DNA from: Ichthyophthirius multifiliis
Lineage: Eukaryota > Ciliophora > Oligohymenophorea > Hymenostomatida
Reading direction: 5' to 3'
DNA length: 64,000 bases
Assembly (NCBI RefSeq): GCF_000220395.1
Contig: NW_004085882.1
Location: 1-64,000, forward strand
Position 1 is the stretch's first letter. Each line of letters opens with the position of its first letter. A program made the position numbers and the translations under genes. The notes under the pieces are model-generated. The model worked only from the letters and a program-made list of their open reading frames with translations, did not search any database and had not been told where the DNA came from. This document shows, piece after piece, positions 36,210 through 50,014 of this stretch.

Positions 36210-37855
36210 AAATAATAAATTAACTTAAAATTTAATTTATAAATCAATTAAATAGTATAATTTTTAATAAAATTAACGATTTAATATAATATTTTTATTT
36301 TATTTTTAAAAAAAAAACATTTTAAAATTTTTATTTATATATAATTGTTTTTTTTAGTTCATTTATTAACAAAAATAAGATTTTGTAAAAAATATTATAA
36401 ATACAAATTATATATATAAAGATATCTGTTAATTTAATGTCAAAAAAAAAATATATTGAAATAAATTATAAGAAGATATAAAAATTTATTTAAAAATAAA
36501 AAATAATTATATAATTAAGTTAAAAAAATATATATGTGTATAAAAAAAAATATAAAAAAAAAGTTAAAATATAAAAAAATAATTATGATATAATAAATAA
36601 AAAAAAATTAATGAAAAATATAAAATAGTTGCAATGTTAAATAACTTAAAAAAAAAAGTAATTTATAATACAAAAAAAATATAAATTTATGAAAAATTAT
36701 ATATTTATAAAATTTATATAAATATTTATATATATATATTATAAATTTATTTAATAACATATTTATTATAAAAAAAATATATTTATTATATATATTTTTA
36801 AATACAAAATTATATTTAAATATTAATATCTTAAAATTAAAGATGTAATTAATTTTATTCTTTATATTTATTTATAGTTTTTATATTAAATAAAATATTA
36901 AATTCATTTTATAAAATATTCTTTTGAATCTAAGTTATTTAAAAAAAAAAAAATATAAAATTTTAAAATTAATTAAAAAATTAATAAATTTAATAATTTA
37001 AATATAAAAATATAATAAAAAGAATAATAATAATATTATTATTAAAATAAAAATATAAATAATATTAATAATATAAAAATAATAATAATAATATTAATAA
37101 TAATAATATTAATAATAATAATATTAATAAATTTAATAATTTCGATTTTAATTATTTTAATACCTTTATAATAACTTTTTTAATAATATTAATAATAAAT
37201 AAATGTATATTTATTTTATTTAATTTAATTTATTTAAATTATATTTTTATTATAAATATAGTACCTTATAATTCAATTTATATTAAACTTTTATATTTTA
37301 TATACTATTTTAAGAATTTATTTTTTTAATTAATTATTTAAACATTTATCAATAAGTATTGATTAGATTAAATTTAATATATTACTTGATTTTATTCAAT
37401 ATATAGTTTTTTAAATTATATAATTAAATTTATTTTAGTTTAAATATAATTATATTAATAAACTAATATTTTTTTTGTTAAATTTCAATAAACTTTTTAA
37501 ATTAAAAAAAAAATTATTTATATCTGTATTCAAATTTTAAATTTATTCTATTTATTTGATATAAATTAAATAATTGTAAATATTTAATATAATTATTATG
37601 AGTTATTATTTTAAATTATAAATTACTAAATATTTAATAAACTATTTATAAAATCCTTATTTTAATATTTTAATATAATTTTTTAAATAAATTTATTAAA
37701 TTATTTTATTCGATTTACCAACTTATTTTTCCTTTTGAAGTGCTAATTAAAAAAGCTGTTAAAAAAACATAATAAATATTTTAATTAATTTTTTTTATTT
37801 AATCTTTTTTTTTTTATATATATACTTATATAAAAATTAATATTTTTTTTGTTTC
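36210..37855. other. Large AT-rich intergenic block with (AAT)n-like repeats
   Basis: About 1.6 kb between two convergent genes. It contains short TATATA runs and an AAT/ATT-rich patch at about 37020-37135 (repeated AATAATAATATT). Base composition is nearly pure A/T. I find no frame with protein-like codon content on either strand. Confidence 0.6.
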
Positions 37856-39637
37856 TCATGCTTAATCTTTTATTTCTTTATTTTCTATCAATTAAATATT
37901 ATCTATAGTAGACAAAAAATATTTCCAATTTATTTTGCATTATTTTAATTGATCTAACCAATTTATTACTTTTTCTAAAGAATCTATTTAAACTTATAAA
38001 TTTTTTAATAATATTGCAGTGAATTTTAAATTTGATATTAAGCCTAAAAATTAATATAATATTTTTATTTTATAAAAAAATAAAATAACCTTTTCCATCT
38101 TAGCTATCTTCTAAATGCTATTTAATATCAAATTTTTCTTAAATTATAGCATTTTTTATTTCTTTTAATTCTTCTTCTGGAAACTAAATTTATTTTTCTG
38201 TTCTTAATAATTCTAATTATTATTAATTATATGGTTTTCCAAAATAATGTCTTTTGTTTCCAAAATTTTTAACTTTTGGTTATTCTATAGTAAATCCAAC
38301 AACTAATATAATTAGTTTTTTTTTTTTTTTTAAAGTAATATATATATAATTATAAATCAATTACATGAAGGATTATACGGATTTTTATTTTCTGAACAAG
38401 ATTTATTAACATTTTTTTCTTCTAAATTTTTATTACAAAAAGAGCAAACTAATTAAAATTTTTATAATTTTTCAGTTTAAACTTCAGCTAATCTGATAAA
38501 AAACAAAAAAACAAAATAAAACAATGAATTTTTTTTTTTTTAATTATAAAAAATAGAAAATTATTACTTGGCCCATTCTTAAATTTCGTTATTCATTTAT
38601 TCTTCAAATTCCTAAACACTTTTAAAACTTTCTTTTTCATTTCCTTCTTAAATAAGTTTCCATATAATTTCATCTTTTAAATTAATCAAAGCATCATTAG
38701 CGTCAATTTATTTAAGTTAAGCTTTTATTTCTTAAAATTCTTTAGGTAAATCATAAGGATAAACATTAATTTAAGTCTATATAGGTTTTTAAATATATTG
38801 ATTGCAATCTTCCCATATTTTCCTAGCTTGTCTTAAAAATGGGATATAATTAACTGGTTCTTTAGTTAAATCATAAAAAGATTAACCTAATTCATTTATT
38901 TTATTAAGAAATCTTTATAATTATTCAATATCATATAAAAGTAAAGATAATTTAGTCCCTTCGGCATTATTTAAACGCTCTAAAATTCCACCAAATTCAA
39001 CTCTTGAGTCTCTTTCTATTATAGATGTTATATATTAAATTTCTTCCATTCTATATTCAACTCTATGAAGTTAGGCTTTTAATAATTTGCTTTTTTCTAC
39101 TAAATTGTTTTCGATTGCGTAACTTATTTTTGAGGCTCTTCTATTAAATGCGTCTTATAAAGTACTTATTCTATGTAACTATTATATATATATTTTATTA
39201 TTTATTTTTTATTTTATAACTTGAGTATTATGTGGACCTTATATTGTACATTAATCACAAATTAATTCTTCGTAAGTTTCACAATAATATTTTAAAGGTA
39301 AATTATGTCTTAAACATAATCTTAATCTTTTTTTTATTTTATTTTTTAAATTTAAAATATATTTGATCATTTTGTTTATTAAACTCTATTTTTTGCATTT
39401 ATTGTGGAGGAATATTTTCAATTTGTTTTTTTTCTGAAACTGAGGCTTATTTATTTTAATATTTAAACTTTTTTGTTTTTTATATTTTTGTTGTTTACAT
39501 GTTTTTGATATTTCGTCGTCTTATGGCTTTTTTTTTAATTCTTTTTCTTTTATAGGCTTTTTATCTTTTATTTTTTCTGTTGATTTATCTATGGATTTAT
39601 CTGATTTTTTATTAGGTTTTTCTTTTTTATCAGCCAT
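37856..39637 (-). CDS. B-box zinc-finger coiled-coil protein
   Basis: The start at 39637 gives MADKKEKPNKKSDKSIDKST, a lysine-rich N-terminus. The B-box reads CLRHNLPLKYYCETYEELIC then DQCTIQGPHNTQ, with the C-x2-H...C-x7-C-x2-C...H pattern of TRIM-type B-box 2. A long coiled coil follows: ISYAIENNLVEKSKLLKAQL, HRVEYRMEEIQYITSIIERD and INELGQSFYDLTKEP. After an intron there is a Cys motif (VCSFCNKNLEEKNVNKSCSE), then FGNKRHYFGKPYNQQQLELL, and a C-terminal helix ending ENKEIKDQA at TGA (complement of 37856-37858). The architecture without RING resembles ciliate B-box/coiled-coil proteins of unknown role. Introns lie near 39180-39220, 39330-39360, 38500-38565, 38315-38360 and 38050-38090. Confidence 0.75.
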
Positions 39638-40071
39638 TTTAATAATATATTTTTTTTTTTTAATATTTTTTTTTTTTTAAAAAAAAAATCAAATAAATTA
39701 AAATTATTTTTATTTATTTTGTTTTTTTTATAAATGTTTAAAAAAATATATTTATAAAATAACAAGATTTAATTGTTATTTTAAATTTAATTTAAAAAAA
39801 AATATATAAATATTCAATAAAAGAATATTTTAAATGTTTTTATATAACAAAAACTTATATAAATTTGTTAAAATGTTAAATAAATTCATTAAAAATAATA
39901 TAAAATTCTGAAATTAAGATTAAAATAAATGTAAAAATAAAAATAAAATATAAAATAATAAAGTATATATTATTTTTTAAAAATTTAATTAATTATATAT
40001 TATAATTAAAAATTAATAAAAAATAACTTTTTCTAAAATAATAAATAAAAAAAAAACAATAAAAAGAAATA
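39638..40071. promoter_or_regulatory. Divergent intergenic region
   Basis: Start codons on both sides point outward, so promoters for the B-box gene and the MGCC gene should lie in this A/T spacer. No element recognised. Confidence 0.4.
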
Positions 40072-40660
40072 AATGGGCTGTTGTGCATCATAAGAATAGA
40101 GAACTTAAGAAATTCCATATATGGTAATATCTAGAAACGCGAATAATTTATATATTTTAATATATTTATATTATTTAAATAAAGGATATACATTATATTT
40201 ATTTTTTAAATATTGATACAATTTATATTATCTTTTATTTTTTTACAAAAAAAAAGGATGCAAATTTAGAAGAATAAGTTATCATTTATAAATAAATTAT
40301 GAAATAAAAAAATAAAATATATTCAGAAAGTAAAAAAATCTTAATATTAAAGCAAGCATTAGAATGATCCCTCAAACTAAAGCGGAACAGCTAATAATAC
40401 ATAAGAAGAATCTGCATTTTAATTATAGAAAAGTCTTAAAATAGTAATATTTTTTTAATATTATTATTTTAATTTATTTTTTTATATATTTAAAAAAAAA
40501 AAGACTGACAATGAAAAAGTAATTAAAAATTGACTAAATATATGATTTTCATATATTTAAATTAGCAAAATGAGAATGAAGAGGGAAGTTTTGTCGAGAT
40601 CGAGGACGAATACGATAATTTAGTTATAGATATAATATAATAAATGATTTAGTAAAATTT
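40072..40660 (+). CDS. Small acidic protein with MGCC lipidation motif
   Basis: It begins MGCCASQEQRTQEIPYM, the classic start of a dually acylated protein (myristoyl-Gly2 with Cys3/Cys4 palmitoylation). Three or more introns separate short exons: DANLEEQVIIYKQIMKQKNK, then HQNDPSNQSGTANNTQEESA and, after GTAATTAAAA...AATTAG (about 40518-40565), QNENEEGSFVEIEDEYDNLV. The protein is short, hydrophilic and acidic, with no recognised domain. The exact 3' end is unclear because no TGA follows soon in the last frame. A plasma-membrane or ciliary-membrane peripheral protein is likely from the N-terminus alone. Confidence 0.5.
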
Positions 40661-41134
40661 AACTATAATTTATTATTTACTTTTTTAATTTAAAGATAAA
40701 ATTAACAAAGTATGTAATAATGAGTTTAGATTGTAAATTAAAAAAATTTATATTTATTATATTAAATATAAATTTAAATAAAATAAATTATGTATTTAGA
40801 TTCAAATAAAAAAAAAAAAAACCTGTTTTTTTTTTTAATATATAAATAAAAAAAAAAATATTTTATATATAAAAAATATAAAATTATATAATATATAAAT
40901 AAAAATATTTTATTTAGAAAAAAAATATAAATAAAAGTAAATTTTATCACAATATTTTTTTCTGTTTTTTTTTTTTTTTTTAATTAAATTTCTTTTAATA
41001 TACATAAAATATTTTTTTTTTTTTATGTATTAATTTATACTAGAAATAAATTTTACTAAAATTAATTTGAGTGAGAACAATTCTAATTAATATTAAGCTT
41101 GCTTCTATCCTTATAATTAATTTGTTGAATATTT
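40661..41134. other. Convergent AT-rich spacer
   Basis: A/T spacer between two convergent genes, rich in A- and T-runs. The true end of the MGCC gene may extend into its first 50 bases. Confidence 0.5.
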
Positions 41135-44100
41135 TCATATTTATTTAAGATTTTTAATTTATATAATATTCATATCTTAATTTAATTTACTATCATTTTA
41201 AATTTAAGATTAGTATGTGAATTTTATATAGCTATAATTAGTATTTTTTATAAATTTTTTTCTTTTTTTTCTAAAATAATTAATTTCTTGTTTTGAAACT
41301 TTATCATTATTATTTTATAGAAGTTATTGTTTATTTTCTATTGAAAAAATTTTTGGGTTATATTTATTTTCATTTTTCTCTGAATTCGGGGAATTAAGTT
41401 TTTAATCATTGCACAATTGTATTTAATTTTACGGAACGTTTTATATTTTAATTTTATTCTATCTAAATACAAACAATAAGACCCTTAAAAAAACCATATA
41501 AATAAATTTCAATAATTTATATACATAACAAATTATATCTTATAAAAGAGTTAGTATATGTAAAAATAAAATAGTCGAAAATATTGTTATTAAAATGTAT
41601 CCAATATTTATTCTTTCGGTTTCTTCCTATTCTTTTGGGTCATATAATAATATAAAAATCATCACATGGATAATAATTAAAAGAATTTCAGTTATTGCAT
41701 TTCTGTAATTATCTAATCTTGTAATATTTGGTTTTATGATACAATAAAAAAGAAACATAATAACATTTAATAAACATATGATACTTAAGAAAATATATGG
41801 GTATTCTTATAAATAAATAAGTAAAAATATAAATATTAATTTTCTTGTATAAAGGATTGTATTACATTATTTCGTCAATATAATTTAGTAATATAAAACT
41901 TTAGAAATATATTATTTTGCCTATTGGTTATTATTATTAATACCAAAACTACTTAAATTATCATTTTATTTTATAGAACGAGAAACATGCGATTAATCTT
42001 ATCCAATCATGGCTTATTAATTTTATATTTAGCTATAATACTCTAAGTCGTTAAAAAGCATTATACCACCCACTAATGAGCCAAATTGTCTTTAAAATAC
42101 AATATCGTCTTTAATATTTCTACGTTTATGTATTATTATTCCAAAAATAACAGGAATAATAAGCGATGCTATAGTGCAATATGCCCACATGCTATAATTT
42201 ACGAAAGCTGTATCATCTTCAAAATCAAACATATAAAATTAATGAAAAGCTGAAAATGCTATATACATATAAACACAACATATAAGATCTATAAAGCCAC
42301 AATATTCCCATGTATTTTCAATTTTTTAAATAAAATATTTCTATATAGGCTTTATATTTACAAAAGACATTATTTTATAAAAACAATAAACTGTTAAAAC
42401 TAATGTAATTATAGTAAAACCTTAACCGGCGTTTTTGAAAAAATAATAATCGCTTTATTAATCCATAAAAACTTCCGAAGATGTCTATACATAGTTTTCG
42501 TTTACGAGGAATAAATACATATTAGGAATAAAAGCATATTAGAAATTCTTAAAAAGATTATAAAAGGCCAATACGTTAAATGGGAATCTTACTTTTACAT
42601 ATAAAAGGAAATAAATAAATGCAGTTATATCTATAGTTGAAAATATCACGTATATATTTCTAAATAAAGATACTATTATCATTGATCCTACTAGTGTTTG
42701 GGATATAGATTGGCCCATTTCATTTACTTATTAGGAAGTTTTTTTTTATTCTTCGGTTAATATTACGAAAGTTTTCAAGTTTTCTATCATTTTGTTATTT
42801 TCTATATTATTTACTAGTATAAATTAACTGCTTTTTATAAATACTATAAGTTATTATTGCTTTATATTTTCTTATACTTCGATATTTATTTTAAATTGAT
42901 AATAATTTACTTTTTTAATGTCCCACTATTTAATAGTTGCTCCAGGGATATTTAAATTAAATAAATTTAGTAAGCTATCTTCTTTTTCATCTATAATTAT
43001 TTTTTCATCAAATTAAAGATATACAGAGTACCCTTTATCCGAAACATTGTGCGAAACGGAAAAGTTATTCTTTCTTTTTTAAGAAACTTCACATTTTCCA
43101 TTTACGTTTAAAAAAAAGCCATTTTTACATTAAATGCATTCAGTATAATTTTTTTTATTTTAGCACAAAATACAATTATCAAATAAACATTCAATTTTAA
43201 AAACACTACAATCAGTAGAGTTTGGGCCTTTACATTCTATGCACTAATGATTACATAATTTACATTCAGTTTAAAAAAACAGATCATCACCATAAAAACC
43301 TTGTGGACATTAACATTTCCCATTTTTGAAAAAATATCCTTTTTAAAATGGACATTATATGCAAGGCATATTTTTGATACATTTTTGGCATATTAAGTCT
43401 CCTGTTTCGTTATAATTTTAATTACAAACACAAGATCCGGTTTAAATTATTCTATTTTAGGAAACAAAGCATTTCGTGCAGTCTTATTCTGATTTACCAG
43501 TACATTCTTCACATAAAGGGTTACATTATATGCATTCGCTATTTAAAATAGAGAAAAAAAAACCAGATTTACATACACATTTATTTTGGCTATTTAGACT
43601 GCTGTCCGTGGGACATTTAGTACATTAGTTTAGGTTTGGGCCGGTACATTTTTCACAAGTAGGGTGACATTTTTCACATATTTGGTCTTTGTTGTTATCG
43701 AAGAATCTATTTTGGCATAAACATTTGCCTTTTATGGTTTATAATTTGACCCTATAGGTTAATAATGTGGACGGGCATTAAGTACAAGAATCCTCAGTGT
43801 TCGCGTTTATGCAATTATTGCATGAGAAATGACATTTTAAGCATATAGTATTTGTAGGAGTTTCAAAAAAACCATCCGGACATACACATTAGTTGCTGCT
43901 ATTGATTATACGGAGTGTATTAGTAACACAAGAAGTACATTTTTAATTACTGTCTATACACTCTAGACATAAAGGTGAACATTTTTCACATTTAAGACTT
44001 ATTTAATCCAAATAAAAAGACTAAAGACATATACATTAATTATTTTAAATATTGTTCCTTAATCAATGAAGCATTCGGTGCATTTTGTGGCTGTTTGAAT

Positions 44101-47100
44101 ACATTTTGACATGAAAAATGGCATTTATCGCATTAATTGTTATTTTAGGAATTTTGGAAAAAATTATCTTTACAAATGCATTAATTTAATTGAAGGTTAC
44201 GGTTTTTATCTATATCACAGGCTAGGCAATTGTTTTAGTCTGCACCATTACATTAAAGACACGAAAAATGACATTATAAGCAAATAAAATCGGTTTAAAA
44301 TGTTTTAATCATAAAAGTATTGAGACGTACATATACATTGCTAATTTTATAATTCCCGATTTTAATATAAATGACATTCAGTACATATATCCGCTGTACC
44401 TTTACATAAAGATATATAAATTTATAATCATACATAAATTTATATACATTTTAATTTATTTATATTTATTATTATTTTTTATTTTTTTTAATACCTTAAC
44501 ATTATTTACATGTAGAATTACAAGGGAAGACATTAATTATTAATTTCATAAATCCTGGTTTACATATACAATAGAAATTATTTATATTTTTAATTCTATT
44601 TAATTATTCATCACAAAATGTACATTTATCTATAGAATCACACATTAAACAAGAATAATGACATTTTTCGCAAATAAAGTCTGTTTAGATAACATTATTA
44701 TAAAAAAACCCTTTTTTACACAAGCAACTATTATTTTTTAACACCCTGTTTTGTTCCAAAAAGCAGTCTGTGCATAAATCCTATTATAAATTGCATGTTT
44801 TACAAACATGAGAACATTCCTAACATTTATCATTAATTTCAAAAAAATGAGACTTACAAATGCAATCATTAGAATTTAACGATTTTATTCTATTCTAGAC
44901 ACTATCGCATAATAAACACTGATTTTTGGCTAAACCAGAACACGAAAGGCATGTAGAATGGCATTTTTCGCAAATTTGATTGACTTCAAAGTAACCTTGG
45001 GTACAATTACATTCATTTTTTGTATTATCAAAAGTCCTTTTATTTAAAGGGTCACATTAAGTGCATTTATTTGGTTAACTTTCGGTACATTATAGGCATG
45101 AATAGTGACATTTCTTACATATTAAGTCTGAATAAATTATGGTATTATAATAATAACTCGTCAAGCAATCACACTTCTATGTTTTTTAATTATATATACG
45201 ATTCTATTCTGGATAACAAGTTAAACAATTAGAATTTTATAAAACACACTCTTAACACGTACTATCGCATTTTTCACATATTTAACTATTATTTTCGAAA
45301 AAACCTTTTAAGCATAAACATTGTTTTGTCTAACTATTAAAAATACGATTTTTGGAAATATCACAACTTAAGCAATTATTCTATTGAGTCCCATCACAAG
45401 TTTAACATGATGCATGACAAAGGATACATTCTTACCCGACTTCCACAAAGCCAAGTTTACATAAGCACTTTCCTTTGTCTATTTGCCTATTTTTACTATT
45501 ATCGCACCCAGTGCAGTTATTATAAGTAGTTTCATTGCACGAAAAGCATGAATAATGGCATTTAATGCAGATTAGATCTGTCATAGTATTCTTATCATAA
45601 TAATATTAAGGCTTACATACGCAAGTATTACTGATTATATCTAATTCCCTATTCTATTCGTCTTTACATAAAGTACAAAAGCCAGCCAAATTTTTACATT
45701 CTTTACAAATACTATCACAAGGGTAACATGTATCATTAAATATATATAGACCATGTACACAAGAAGTACATAAATTCACTTTTCCAGCACATTCTAGGCA
45801 AGGTAATTTACAAGGAATACAAACAGAACTTTCTTCAATATAACCGCTCATACAATTGCATTAATTAAATTCATTTAATATTCTTTTTAAACTGGACTCA
45901 CATTTAGTACAATTATTAGCTAAATTACCAGTGCATTAAATACATGAATAATGACATTTTTAACAAATAAAATCATTCATAGTAACAGGATTATAATAAT
46001 AATAATTATCACAATAGCATGTATTATTTACAGAATCGAAAATCCTATTTGTATTTGATAAGCATAAATTGCATTTTGTGGAAGATTAACAGGTTTAGCA
46101 ACCGTTTGTACATTAATAACATATATTATCTAGCAAATAATAACCAGAATTACATATGCATTTACCATCAAAAAGTATTTTATTAAGTATTGGATCACAT
46201 TAAGTACAATTAGTCTCATGAATATCAGAACATTTTTAACAGGATTAATGACATTTTATACAGTTTTAATTAAAAAGAAAAAAACCAAGGAAACATTCGC
46301 ATAAGTTAGTAGAAGTATTTTTAACAAAATTTTTATCAATATCACATGTTATACAGTTGGTTTCAAGATCACCATCACATGATGAACAGGTAAAATAACA
46401 AGTATAAAAATACAATTTAAATCTATAATATATAAATATATAAATATATAAATATATAAATATATAAATATATAAATATATGATAATATATATAATTTAT
46501 ATTTTTATTTATATAGTTATTTTTTATTAATTTATTTATTATTTTTTTTATATTTTACTCATTAAATGCCCATGATTCATCATCTGCTGAATTATTTAAG
46601 TTTGTACTTATATATATTTTTAGTGTTGGTGTATTTATTCTTTTAGTAATATGTATATTATATTCACCGTCCCAACTTAATGATGATCCACATTAACTTC
46701 CTAACATAGAAAATTTCTTTACATGATATTATGCCTTCACTCTTTCATCATTTATATTTATATAAAAATAATCTCCTCCATTTGATGTATCATCATCTTC
46801 CCATTTTGAATTACTATCCCAGCTATTTTTTTAAATATTTTTATATGCATAGTTTTAATTTATAATAATTAAATAAAATAAACAAATTGCTCTTTATAAT
46901 TTATTTTTATTTATTTATATATCATCATTTTAATTACTCATCAATACATAAAAAGAATAAATATAATTCTATTTAATAATATGGTTTTGGAAAATTTACA
47001 ACTCTTTATGCCCAATCAACTTATCCCCATATATTATATCCTCCAAAAAAATTTTTATTTAAACAATAATATCTTCCAGTTTTACTTTTTTGCCATAAAT

Positions 47101-47209
47101 CAATATCAGTTTAAAAATTATTACCATCTTATTAAAGTTCATACAGAAAGAGTGTTTTATCTGTAATAATAATGTAAGGAAAATATAATAACAAAAATAA
47201 AAATAGCAT
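41135..47209 (-). CDS. Giant cysteine-rich multi-pass surface protein (furin-like / GFR-type repeats)
   Basis: ATG at 47209 gives a signal peptide (MLFLFLLLYFPYIIITDKTL). A beta-sandwich-like N-terminal domain of about 170 residues follows (WGQVDWAQRVVNFPKPYY, SSLSWDGEYNIHITKRINTP). From about 46380 to 43060 lies a long array of roughly 45-50-residue Cys-rich units of the form C-x-x-C...C-x-x-C...CDxxxNRxF...C-x-C, for example CYFTCSSCDGDLETNCITCD and CHYSCFSCNETTYNNCTGCD. A juxtamembrane region follows (KGYSVYLQFDEKIIIDEKED). The C-terminal third carries about eight hydrophobic helices (ASLIIPVIFGIIIHKRRNIK, YPYIFLSIICLLNVIMFLFY) and a cytosolic tail ending at TGA (complement of 41135-41137). 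Long introns interrupt at about 46390-46560, 46805-46930 and 44405-44505. Ciliates have large families of such surface proteins; ligand and function are unknown. Total about 1,900 residues. Confidence 0.82.
46428..46482. repeat. 8-nt tandem repeat (AAATATAT)n in an intron
   Basis: About seven direct copies of an 8-base unit lie inside an intron of the giant cysteine-rich gene. Likely a neutral microsatellite; useful as a polymorphic marker. Confidence 0.8.
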
Positions 47210-48279
47210 ATTAATCTAAATTTTTGCTTTAGCTTTTTTTTATTATTAAAGTAAATTTATCGTCGTTTAAAAATGAATTATTTATACTTATAATTACAAA
47301 ATTAATTTTTATAAATTTTAAAAAATATTATTTGACATAATTTGGTATTAAAAAAATTTAAATATTAATATATATATTTTTATATTTAAATTAACAAATA
47401 GTTTTTAAAAAATTGAAATGTATATAATTTAAATATTAAAAATAAATTATGTATATATTTTAATATCAAAAAAAAAACTTTAGATATATATATTTATAAT
47501 AAATATATGAACAATTTATTTACAAATTATTTAATTTAGAAAAATATAAAAATAAATGTAATTTTATAAAATATATTTTGTATTATTAACGTCTCTTAAA
47601 AAAAAACAATAAATTAAAATAAAAATACATATATTAATTATGTAAATTAAAAAATAAAAATAAAAATACAATTATTATGTAAATTAAATTAAATTAAATT
47701 AAATTAAATTAAATTATTATATATACAATATTAAAGTAATGTATTATTTTTAAATTTTTACTTAGATAAAAGGCTAATTATTATATTATAAAACCTATAT
47801 CTTTAAATATTTTATCATAAGAAAAATTTGATTCTAATATATATTTAACACTTGATTTTATATATATGAAAGGTGAATATGATTTATATTATTAAATTTC
47901 AAATAAAAATATTCTTAATAAATAATTAATTGATAAGATTTTAATTATTGAAAACTTACTCAATAAATGTAAATTTTTAAAAGAATAAAAATTATTTTAA
48001 TTATATAAATAAATATAATAAAGTAATTTAATTATTAAAATAAAATAAAAGTTTCCAATAATCATTTAATTGCAAATTTTATATAATTATCCGTTATTTA
48101 ATTTTAAATTCATAATTAAAAAGAAACTATGATTTTATATAATTAATTTTTCTTGATTAGAAAGTCAATTTTTATTGGATATATAAATAAAAATCCTTAA
48201 ATTGCTGAAATTTATTAATATATAAGGCATTATAAACAAAAATTATTTTAAATAAAAAAAAATTTACAAATATTAAAAA
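47210..48279. other. AT-rich spacer with (AAATT)n repeat
   Basis: Upstream of the giant gene. It contains seven copies of AAATT at about 47681-47715. Short protein-like snippets occur after about 47760 but are broken by TGA in all frames. They may be the decayed 5' part of the pseudogene that follows. Confidence 0.5.
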
Positions 48280-49720
48280 TCATTTCTTTAATTCTCAGTG
48301 TTGTCAAGAAAATTTTTTAAGAAGTCATAAATTATTATACAAAGAACTTTTTTTAAGGAAAAAAATTGTATATTTTATTTCATGTGAAAGTATTTATAAT
48401 TTGTTTCAAAAATAAATATAATACATATTAATATATAGGTTAAAATAATATTTAATTGTATAAGATGTTTATAGAAAATAAACTTAAATAAATTAGATGA
48501 AGTAATAGAATATCATAAAAAAGCTTATTAACTTAGAATATAATTACAAAAATAAACTGACTTAGAAATAATAAGTTCATTAATGTATTTCATTTGTATA
48601 TACTATATATCAAAATACAAGCAATCAATAGAGATATATGAATATGAATTAAAATTAAATACAAGCTAATCAAAAAAAAAACAAAAAATACATATATTAT
48701 ATAATAAAAAAAACCAATATATAGTGCTTAAAACTTAAAAATAGCTAGAATAATATATAATATTAAAAAATTAAGTGTAATCGAAATAGCCTTAAAAACA
48801 CACTAATAATTATTATAAATAAAACAACAATTATCGCTTTAGACCATCTTCATTTTTAGATAATATTGCTTTTTATAATATACTATTAAGGAAATTGTTG
48901 ATAAGTACTTATTTTATACCATAAAGCATTAAGAATACGAATAATCAAACTAAAAGGAAAATAATTAAGATAGGCAAATTGCAGTTACTGTACATAATTT
49001 AGCCTGTACAGTAGCCTTAAAACTGTAAAAATAAGTTCTTTATATAAGGAGAAATATAAGTATTTTTTCGAAAGATATTATTAACTCCCTTGATAACATT
49101 GCCTTGAATTTATATTATAATGGATGTTTCAAACAGATAATCCACTAATTTAACTAATATAAGCAGTAATTTGGAGAGAAATATCAGGAAAACATCCTCT
49201 TATTAAATAATATTGCATCATATTTATCTAACATTTTGGAAAAGTGAAACAGAATTTGGAAATATTTATTGAGATTTTAAATATTTGTAATAAAATAATG
49301 TCTGTTAGATAAAAATAGACTTAGTTAAGATTTCGAAAATTTGGGTTCAACTTATTTTTATTTGCTAGAATATGAAAAGGTGTTCGTCCGAGTTTTTTGA
49401 TTAGAAAATTTTTATTATAAATAATGAAATTAAATTTTATCAAAATTTAATTGAATTAAAAAAACAAAAACAGATTTTATAAATTTAAAATATTAGAGAA
49501 TTAAAATAACTTAAATTTTAAAAATAATAAAATTTAAATAAAGAGAGAGTATTTGCTTGTTTATTTAGAGAAATTTAATGAAATATAGTAAAATTAGGTT
49601 TTAAATTGTGGACATTTTTTTAATTAATTATTTGGAGAAATATGTGTTAAAATAAGGAATTTAATTAAGAATTTTTCGCTTTAACTTAATAATATTATAC
49701 CTTTTTTTGTGTGTGTGTGT
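48280..49720 (+). pseudogene. Decayed TPR-repeat gene (kinesin-light-chain-like repeats)
   Basis: Recognisable TPR-type segments appear in order on the plus strand but in different frames with TGA stops between them: LNKLDEVIEYHKKAYQLRIQ, RQIAVTVHNLACTVALKL, DIINSLDNIALNLYYNGCFK, NILLLNNIASYLSNILEK and SQDFENLGSTYFYLLEYEKV. The pattern S-L-x-N-I-A-x-x-Y-x-x-G-x-[FY] is that of the TPRs in kinesin light chains and ciliate relatives. No GT...AG pairs restore one frame, so the copy looks dead. Further on, NEIKFYQNLIELKKQKQI and VLNCGHFFNQLFGEICVK (the latter faintly RING-like) look like more remnants of the same gene or a neighbour. Confidence 0.55.
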
Positions 49721-50014
49721 GTGTTTTTTTCTAAACAAGTTTCTTTTTATTATAAATTTAATTTTATAGATTTTTAACTATTAGCTTATATAAACTAATT
49801 GAAAAAAATTATATATTATTATTATAATTTATTATTTTTACTTATAATAAATAATAAATTTAACAATCATACAATAAAATATATTTTAATATAAAAATTT
49901 TAATTTTATTTTTTATAAATAAAAATAAGTTTTTATAGAATTATAAAAAATATAGTTATATATATATATACATAAATATAAATGTAAATAACCTTAAAAA
50001 TTGTAACAAAATTA

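Noticed and set aside
36210..37855. AAT/ATT-rich patches that look like a coding poly-Asn tract
   Set aside because: No flanking protein-like frame on either side, so treated as simple sequence.
45654..45851. Minus-strand ORF of 65 codons with many Cys taken as a separate small gene
   Set aside because: It is one TAA/TAG-free piece of the giant cysteine-rich protein in the correct frame, not an independent gene.
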